Shown here: positions 42,856 to 47,224 of the stretch, in pieces | Layout: each line of letters starts with the position of its first letter | How positions within the stretch are numbered: the first letter of the stretch is position 1 | DNA from: an uncultured Paracoccaceae bacterium | GTDB taxonomy: Bacteria; Pseudomonadota; Alphaproteobacteria; Rhodobacterales; Rhodobacteraceae | Direction of reading: 5' to 3' | DNA length: 47,224 nt | NCBI GenBank assembly: GCA_947502145.1 | Contig: CANMYO010000008.1 | Coordinates: 1 to 47,224 of the forward strand | The notes under the pieces: generated by a model | What the model was told of the DNA's origin: nothing | The model's input: only the letters and a program-made list of their open reading frames with translations | Database searches by the model: none | Translations under genes and position numbers: made by a program

Positions 42856-44391
42856 ATGTCTGGAAGCGATACCACACCTAGAATGTTGACCCCTGATGTC
42901 GCGGCAGCGCGCGCAGGTCAGATGTTGAATACCGCTCGCTGGGCGGCAGACAGCTTTGCAAAAATGGACAACGAGACTGTTCGGATGGTGGTCAAGGCGA
43001 TGTCCGAAGCAGGTTTCGCCAAGGCCAAGGACTACGCAGAATGGGCCGTCCGCGAGACCGGCTACGGGCGGGTCGCGCACAAGATCATGAAGAACGAAGG
43101 CTGCTCACGCGGAATCTTCGAAAAGTATGGCGATCTTGACTTCGTCGCTCCGCGGATCAGCCATGAAGCCAAAACGGTCGAACTGGCCCGCCCCGCAGGC
43201 GTCGTCTTTGCACTTACACCCGTCACAAATCCCGTCGCCACCGTCTACTTCAAAGCTCTTCTCGCCGTGATGACGCGCAACGCGATTGTCATCTCCCCTC
43301 ATCCCGGCGCCAAGGAAGTCTGCGCGGATGCTGTCAGAACGCTTGCCGTCGCTGCTCAATCCGCAGGCGCGCCTGCGGGCCTGATCCAGGTGGTCGAAGA
43401 ACCGACGATCCCGTTGATCGATCATTTCATGACCAGTGACGACGTCGACTTGATTGTTGCGACAGGCGGTCCCGCAGTCGTGAAAGCGGCATACCGCTCC
43501 GGCAACCCCGCCATCGGCGTTGGGTCAGGCAATGCGCCTGTTCTGGTTGATGACACCTGTGATCTGCGCAAAGCGGCGAAGTACATCGTCGACTCCAAAG
43601 GCTTCGACAATTCTATTCTTTGCACGAACGAAAGTACCATCCTTGCGTTCGAGAGCGTGGCCGATCAACTGCTCCAGCAGCTAAAAAACGCTAGAGCACA
43701 TGTCTGTAAACCCCAAGAAGTCGAAGCCCTGCGGAAGCTACTTTTCACCGACAGTGGCTTCAACGTCGACATGATCGGAAAGGACGCCAGCCTGATCGCG
43801 GAAGCTGCGGGTTTCCGCGCACCAGGTGCGGAAATTCTGGTTGCCCCCGTTGAGCTCATTCAGCCTGAGGAAACTCTCGTTCGTGAAAAGCTCTGCCCCG
43901 TCCTCGCATTTGGACGTGTTGACGACATCAACCAAGGTATTGCCGCAGCGCGATCTGTCATGCGCAAATCTGGAAAGGGCCACTCTGCCGTCATTCACTC
44001 GACCGACGAGAGACGCATCCTTTCTTACGCAAACGCCGTCCCTGCATTGCGTATCGTTGTCAACGTAGGCTGTTCGCTAGGTGCTTCTGGTTTTGAAACG
44101 CATCTCGGTCCAAGCATGACTATTGGCACAGGCTTTGCAGGCGGATCATCCGTAGGCGCTAACCTAAAGCCCGAAAACTTCATTAACATGGCCCGGATTG
44201 CCTACAATAAATCGGACGCCGAGCCGTTCGGGGTCTTTGAAGGTCTTGCTCGCGATACCGTGGCAGCACCCCTACCCGCCATTCACACCTTCCCTTCCAC
44301 TGCGCCTTCAGCGCCGCAAGCCGGTGGCGAGATGCGCGCCGAGTTGCGCCAGCTCATCCAAGAAGAGCTCAAAGCAATCCTAACGGCCTGA
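42856..44391 (+). CDS. CoA-acylating aldehyde dehydrogenase of microcompartment type, with C-terminal encapsulation helix
   Basis: A 511-residue enzyme of the EutE/PduP-like group that oxidises acetaldehyde or propionaldehyde with NAD and CoA to acyl-CoA. The catalytic cysteine is C256 (DNSILCTNES), and GVGSGNAPVLVDDTCD and VGCSLGASGFETHLGPSMT are typical. After residue 470 comes a Pro/Ala/Ser-rich linker (PAIHTFPSTAPSAPQAGG), then an amphipathic helix MRAELRQLIQEELKAILTA, the form of a shell-targeting peptide. I chose the ATG at 42856 over a GTG three bases earlier because GGAGG is better spaced. It is the signature enzyme of the locus. Confidence 0.9.
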   Translation: MSGSDTTPRMLTPDVAAARAGQMLNTARWAADSFAKMDNETVRMVVKAMSEAGFAKAKDYAEWAVRETGYGRVAHKIMKNEGCSRGIFEKYGDLDFVAPRISHEAKTVELARPAGVVFALTPVTNPVATVYFKALLAVMTRNAIVISPHPGAKEVCADAVRTLAVAAQSAGAPAGLIQVVEEPTIPLIDHFMTSDDVDLIVATGGPAVVKAAYRSGNPAIGVGSGNAPVLVDDTCDLRKAAKYIVDSKGFDNSILCTNESTILAFESVADQLLQQLKNARAHVCKPQEVEALRKLLFTDSGFNVDMIGKDASLIAEAAGFRAPGAEILVAPVELIQPEETLVREKLCPVLAFGRVDDINQGIAAARSVMRKSGKGHSAVIHSTDERRILSYANAVPALRIVVNVGCSLGASGFETHLGPSMTIGTGFAGGSSVGANLKPENFINMARIAYNKSDAEPFGVFEGLARDTVAAPLPAIHTFPSTAPSAPQAGGEMRAELRQLIQEELKAILTA

Positions 44392-44398
44392 GGTAACA

Positions 44399-45010
44399 AT
44401 GCCCGATCTACGATCCTTTATCTTTATCGATCAACTGCAGCCACAAACCTTGGCGTATGTCGCAACATGGATGCGCGGCAGCCTGCCGAGGTCGCGGATG
44501 GCTGCACAGATCATCGAAATTGCGCCCGGTCTCGACATCGAGGCCCTCACTGACACCGCCCTTAAGAGCGCTGATGTCAAAGCCGGACTTCTCGTCGTTG
44601 AGCGCCAATTCGGCACGTTGGAATTTCACTCACGGAATACGGCCGAAGTGCAAGCAGCAGCTGACGCGGTGCTCCAAGAGCTCGGCGTCAGCCGGGAAGA
44701 CGTCGCGCCACCCAAAATCTTGGCATCCAAAATCGTGACCCGCGTCGATCATCAACACGCATTTCTGATGAACCGTAATCGCATGGGGTCGATGATTCTC
44801 GGTGGAGACAGTCTCTATCTTCTCGAATGTCAGTCGGCGTCTTACGCCATGCTAGCGTGTAACGAAGCCGAGAAAGAAGCGAACATCAAAGTCATCGATT
44901 ACCGCATGATCGGCCCAAATGGTCGTCTCTATCTTGCTGGCGATGAGGCCGAAGTTCGTAACGCCCGTAATGCAGCAGAAGCAGCCCTTCGCACTGCAGG
45001 GGCACATTGA
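44399..45010 (+). CDS. BMC-T shell protein (tandem BMC domains), RMM type
   Basis: A 203-residue protein with two fused BMC domains (about residues 35-100 and 115-200), forming pseudohexameric trimers that tile the facets of a microcompartment shell. It shows AAQIIEIAPGLDIEALTDTA, GLLVVERQFGTLEFH, then DHQHAFLMNRNRMGSMIL and AMLACNEAEKEANIKVIDYR. From memory it is strikingly close to a BMC-T protein of the Mycobacterium smegmatis RMM locus. It starts 5 bases after the dehydrogenase stop; its own stop overlaps the next ATG (TGATG). Confidence 0.92.
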   Translation: MPDLRSFIFIDQLQPQTLAYVATWMRGSLPRSRMAAQIIEIAPGLDIEALTDTALKSADVKAGLLVVERQFGTLEFHSRNTAEVQAAADAVLQELGVSREDVAPPKILASKIVTRVDHQHAFLMNRNRMGSMILGGDSLYLLECQSASYAMLACNEAEKEANIKVIDYRMIGPNGRLYLAGDEAEVRNARNAAEAALRTAGAH

Positions 45011-45528
45011 TGAGCGACCTGCGCCATATGATCCGCGAGATCCTCACCGATGAGATCCAAGCACTTCGGGCTTCTATGGGCAGCGCTTTACAGGTGCCAG
45101 TTGTCCGTGAGCCAGTTGCTGTCTCAAGTGACTACGAACTAAATGCGTTCGCGCGTCATATGATTTCGATTGCAGATAATCCTGCACAGCGCGCCGAGTT
45201 TTTGACCGGGCGTTTGCAATTCACAATGAACGCCGGTCGCTCTGTTGCTTCGCAATACATCCCGCCAACGGTTGCACCGGCAACAGCACCGCCGATGGTC
45301 ACCGCACCTGCACCTTCCTCAACGCCTCGTCCGATGCCATCGCTCCAACCGGCGGGGGCAACAGGTGTGCGGCAAACCTTCGATAAAGGAATTCTGACAG
45401 AAAAGGACGTCGAGAGGCTCCCTCAGGAAACCCGCGCACTCACATTGGGACAAACCGTCCGTCTTACACCGCTGGCGAATGACGAACTGCGGAGACGGAA
45501 TATCAAGATCGAAAGGAAAGCCGCATGA
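45010..45528 (+). CDS. Microcompartment-associated protein with N-terminal encapsulation-like helix, function unknown
   Basis: A 172-residue protein in three parts. Residues 2-20, SDLRHMIREILTDEIQALRA, form an amphipathic helix much like the C-terminal helix of the aldehyde dehydrogenase. The middle (about 90-118) is Pro/Ala/Thr-rich and probably disordered. The C-terminus has LTEKDVERL followed by LTLGQTVRLTPLANDELRRR and NIKIERK, a small motif (T-P-x-A-x-(D/R)-E, then I-x-I) also seen in other microcompartment proteins such as EutT/EutQ-type. It could be a cargo adaptor or scaffold. A gene of this kind lies at the same place in RMM loci as I recall. The ATG overlaps the previous stop; the end overlaps the next start by four bases. 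Confidence 0.78.
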   Translation: MSDLRHMIREILTDEIQALRASMGSALQVPVVREPVAVSSDYELNAFARHMISIADNPAQRAEFLTGRLQFTMNAGRSVASQYIPPTVAPATAPPMVTAPAPSSTPRPMPSLQPAGATGVRQTFDKGILTEKDVERLPQETRALTLGQTVRLTPLANDELRRRNIKIERKAA

Positions 45529-45761
45529 TCCAAGGCAAAGTCACAGGACAAGTCTGGTCATCCAGGCACCTCGAAACTCTTCCGAAAGGCGCCCTCCTCG
45601 AAGTCGAGGTGGCAGGCAACAAGATTGTTGCATTTGATCCGCTCGGTTGCGCACCCGGAGAGAACGTTTTGATCACCACAGGATCGGTCGCGGCCGGTCA
45701 CTTCACGGAGTTCAAAGCACCAATAGATGCACTCATCATCGGGTCCATCGACGACACGTAA
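45525..45761 (+). CDS. BMC-P shell vertex protein (EutN/CcmL family)
   Basis: A 78-residue EutN/CcmL-family protein: [20 protein letters not shown], then [20 protein letters not shown] and a C-terminal [13 protein letters not shown]. Such proteins form pentamers that cap the vertices of icosahedral shells. The usual DxVGAGxGE turn reads DPLGCAPGE here, so a cysteine and proline replace glycines. It is the only vertex protein in the window. Its start overlaps the preceding stop as ATGA. Confidence 0.9.
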   Translation: MIQGKVTGQVWSSRHLETLPKGALLEVEVAGNKIVAFDPLGCAPGENVLITTGSVAAGHFTEFKAPIDALIIGSIDDT

Positions 45762-45798
45762 CCGGGCGACGCCCAACTACCCACTAAGGAGAACCAAA

Positions 45799-46083
45799 AT
45801 GGCTAACCAAGCTATCGGTATGATCGAAACGAAGGGCTATGTCGCTGCGCTTACAGCTGCAGACGCCATGGTGAAGGCGGCAAACGTGACCATCGTTGCC
45901 AAGAACGAAGTTGGCGGTGGTCTCGTCTCCGTTGTCGTCAAAGGCGATGTTGGCGCGGTCAAGAGCGCAACAGAAGCGGGTGCCGAGGCAGCCAATTCCA
46001 TCGGCGAGGTCGTTTCCATGCATGTGATTGCCCGTCCTCACGAAGACCTTGGCAAGCACTTTGAAGCTGCGAAACTGAAGTAA
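45799..46083 (+). CDS. BMC-H shell protein (PduA/EutM family)
   Basis: A 94-residue single-domain BMC protein that forms hexameric facet tiles: [20 protein letters not shown], then the pore loop [20 protein letters not shown]. The pore has three glycines where PduA has GSG, so the channel lacks the pore serine. The C-terminus [14 protein letters not shown] is short. The start at 45799 has AAGGAG 7 bases upstream; an earlier in-frame ATG at 45727 lies inside the vertex-protein gene and is rejected. Good translation signals fit its being the most abundant shell part. Confidence 0.95.
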   Translation: MANQAIGMIETKGYVAALTAADAMVKAANVTIVAKNEVGGGLVSVVVKGDVGAVKSATEAGAEAANSIGEVVSMHVIARPHEDLGKHFEAAKLK

Positions 46084-46111
46084 GTAACGACGCCCGAGAA
46101 AGGCCGACACC

Positions 46112-46738
46112 ATGACTGAACTGCGAGTGTATTTGCCGATCGAAGATCTGCAGCCTCAATTTGCGGCCTATCTTGCGACACCACTGCGCGCGCGGGGCTA
46201 CCCTCCCTTCGAAGGTCAGCACAGTCTGATCATTGAGGTGGCCCCGGCGCTCTCGATTCACCGGATCGTCGATCTCGCCCTGAAAGAGTCGCCCGATCTG
46301 GAACCTGGGATCTTGTTCACTGAACGAAACTTTGGCCTTCTTGAGCTTCATGCCGACAACATGGATGAACTTGAGAATGCCGGACAAGCCATCCTGAATG
46401 GTCTCGGCGCAAAGGCCGAGGACCAGTTGGCACCAAAGGTCCTCTTCCATGACATTATCGAAGACCTGTCGGATCAACATGCCATCATCCTCAACCGGTC
46501 GCGCGATGCCTCGATCCTGGTCCCGGGCGTCTCTCTGCTCATCTACGAGATGGCCCCTGCCCTTTTTGCATGCGTTGCGGCCAACGAGGCAGAACGTGCA
46601 GCACCAAATGCTGTGATCAACGACGTTCAAATGATGGGTGCGTCTGGTCGGATATTCATGTCGGGGAGCACTGAAGACATGAAGAACGCACGTGACGCTA
46701 TCACGCAAACGCTCGAGGCGGTCAAAGGACGAAGTTAG
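46112..46738 (+). CDS. Second BMC-T shell protein (tandem BMC domains)
   Basis: A 208-residue tandem-BMC protein: TELRVYLPIEDLQPQFAAYL, then HSLIIEVAPALSIHRIVDLA, GILFTERNFGLLELH, and the second domain DQHAIILNRSRDASILVPG with ALFACVAANEAERAAPNAVI. It is paralogous to the BMC-T protein at 44.4-45.0 kb (same layout, LQPQ and DQHA segments) but clearly diverged, so the shell has two kinds of trimer tile. It ends the operon, with a strong terminator 50 bases downstream. Confidence 0.92.
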   Translation: MTELRVYLPIEDLQPQFAAYLATPLRARGYPPFEGQHSLIIEVAPALSIHRIVDLALKESPDLEPGILFTERNFGLLELHADNMDELENAGQAILNGLGAKAEDQLAPKVLFHDIIEDLSDQHAIILNRSRDASILVPGVSLLIYEMAPALFACVAANEAERAAPNAVINDVQMMGASGRIFMSGSTEDMKNARDAITQTLEAVKGRS

Positions 46739-46787
46739 AAAGATCGCTGTGAAATTTCTCCCTGGCCCTCCTCCCGGGTCGACTATG

Positions 46788-46839
46788 GTTGATGGCCAAT
46801 GACGAATTACCTCTTCCCGTTGGTCATCAACTTTTTTTT
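46788..46839 (+). terminator. Rho-independent terminator closing the microcompartment operon
   Basis: GTTGATGGCCAA (46788-46799) pairs with TTGGTCATCAAC (46820-46831) with one G-U wobble, followed at once by eight T (46832-46839). This is a textbook intrinsic terminator 50 bases after the last shell gene. Confidence 0.9.
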
Positions 46840-46874
46840 GCCTAAGCGCACCACACTGTCATTCAGATCAACAT

Positions 46875-47224
46875 TTAGAAGGGCGCAGATTGTACTTTTT
46901 GGGTTTCGCGAAACCGGCAAAGACAAATCTCGATGAGAACCAAGTCAAAGAGGTCAAATGTTTGCAGACGAGTGCCAGCATAAGATGGCGAGTATTGGTG
47001 CAGATTGAACTGCTGAAGCGACGGAACTCGTGAGTTTGACTGCAGGCCCACGCTTCCCTGAGCTCGAGAGTATTCATTTAGGTTTTTGAAATTACATGCG
47101 CCGAATTCTGCGCCTCGATTTTTATCTTCGACTGCACCGGATTTCGGCTCGTCCTTGTGATTGTCGAGGATCGATAGCGCGCGTTCCGTGTCGTTGAATG
47201 GGATGACGATCACATCGTCCAGAG
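46875..47224 (-). CDS. Unrecognised open frame running off the right edge
   Basis: After the terminator no recognised gene remains. A minus-strand frame is open from the window edge to a stop near 46875 (about 115 residues), starting LDDVIVIPFNDTERALSILD. Those first 20-odd residues look protein-like; the rest (RAQGSVGLQSNSRVPSLQQF and onwards) is low-quality and could be out of frame. It may be the end of a gene lying outside the window, a decayed gene, or chance. No function is proposed. Confidence 0.25.
   Translation of the reverse strand, partial: LDDVIVIPFNDTERALSILDNHKDEPKSGAVEDKNRGAEFGACNFKNLNEYSRAQGSVGLQSNSRVPSLQQFNLHQYSPSYAGTRLQTFDLFDLVLIEICLCRFRETQKVQSAPF

Noticed and set aside
45959-46708. 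Long (249-codon) open frame antisense to BMC-H and the second BMC-T gene
   Set aside because: The plus strand encodes clear BMC domains with good ribosome-binding sites; the antisense product has no family features.
41563-46738. Assigning the microcompartment to the EUT, PDU or glycyl-radical classes
   Set aside because: No EutBC, PduCDE, glycyl-radical enzyme, activase or cobalamin gene is present, and the BMC-T proteins look like RMM types.
1-47224. CRISPR array, tRNA/rRNA genes, prophage or replication origin
   Set aside because: No regularly spaced repeats, RNA-gene signatures, phage structural genes or iteron clusters were seen.

Overview
The window looks like an accessory region of a marine-type alphaproteobacterium, most likely a Rhodobacterales/Roseobacter relative. 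The reasons are moderate GC content, TRAP and ABC importers with twin-arginine binding proteins, many LysR/DeoR-type local regulators, and gene families typical of that group. No rRNA, tRNA or CRISPR array was seen. Everything is read from sequence; family names come from motif recognition and memory, not from database searches.

Layout. (1) 1-3.7 kb: the start of a 7Fe-type ferredoxin and a KamA-family radical SAM enzyme on the minus strand, a divergent LysR gene, and a second LysR gene facing the next operon. (2) 4.1-11.9 kb: a five-gene operon of a 1145-residue molybdopterin oxidoreductase fused to a ferredoxin-reductase/[2Fe-2S] module, an ornithine-cyclodeaminase-family protein, and a TakP-like TRAP transporter (P, Q, M). 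A strongly foldable leader precedes it. (3) 12.0-22.7 kb: a LysR gene and an operon that reads as the pipecolate/2-aminoadipate/2-oxoadipate branch of lysine catabolism: class I aminotransferase, antiquitin-type aldehyde dehydrogenase (AmaB), DadA-like FAD oxidase (AmaA-like), DUF1338 2-oxoadipate dioxygenase/decarboxylase (HglS-like), D-2-hydroxyglutarate dehydrogenase (YdiJ-like) and glutamate dehydrogenase. (4) 22.8-32.4 kb: a module bracketed by two decayed IS3-type transposase fragments. It holds an AraC regulator, a polyamine-type ABC importer, a short-chain dehydrogenase, an APH-fold kinase, a class I glutamine amidotransferase, BioY and a small NTF2-like protein. (5) 32.5-46.8 kb: the most striking region. 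It has a DeoR gene, a ribose-type ABC importer, an amidase, two tandem choline/ethanolamine-kinase-like proteins, a second DeoR gene, then a bacterial microcompartment (BMC) operon: class III PLP enzyme, acylating aldehyde dehydrogenase with a C-terminal encapsulation-like helix, BMC-T, an encapsulation-helix protein, BMC-P, BMC-H and a second BMC-T, closed by a clear rho-independent terminator.

How it may work together. The BMC genes resemble, in content and probable order, the mycobacterial/rhodococcal RMM (aminoacetone or 1-amino-2-propanol utilisation) locus. The inferred route is import of an amino alcohol or an amide of it, release by the amidase, phosphorylation by the APH-fold kinases, phospho-lyase elimination to a volatile aldehyde, and oxidation to acyl-CoA inside the shell. 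No cobalamin-dependent ammonia lyase or diol dehydratase is present. A near-identical 19-base element (ATGCCCGACTTyGGTCACT) lies upstream of both importer operons, and its GCCCGACTT core recurs in inverted pairs in front of the BMC operon. This suggests one regulon covering sections 4 and 5.
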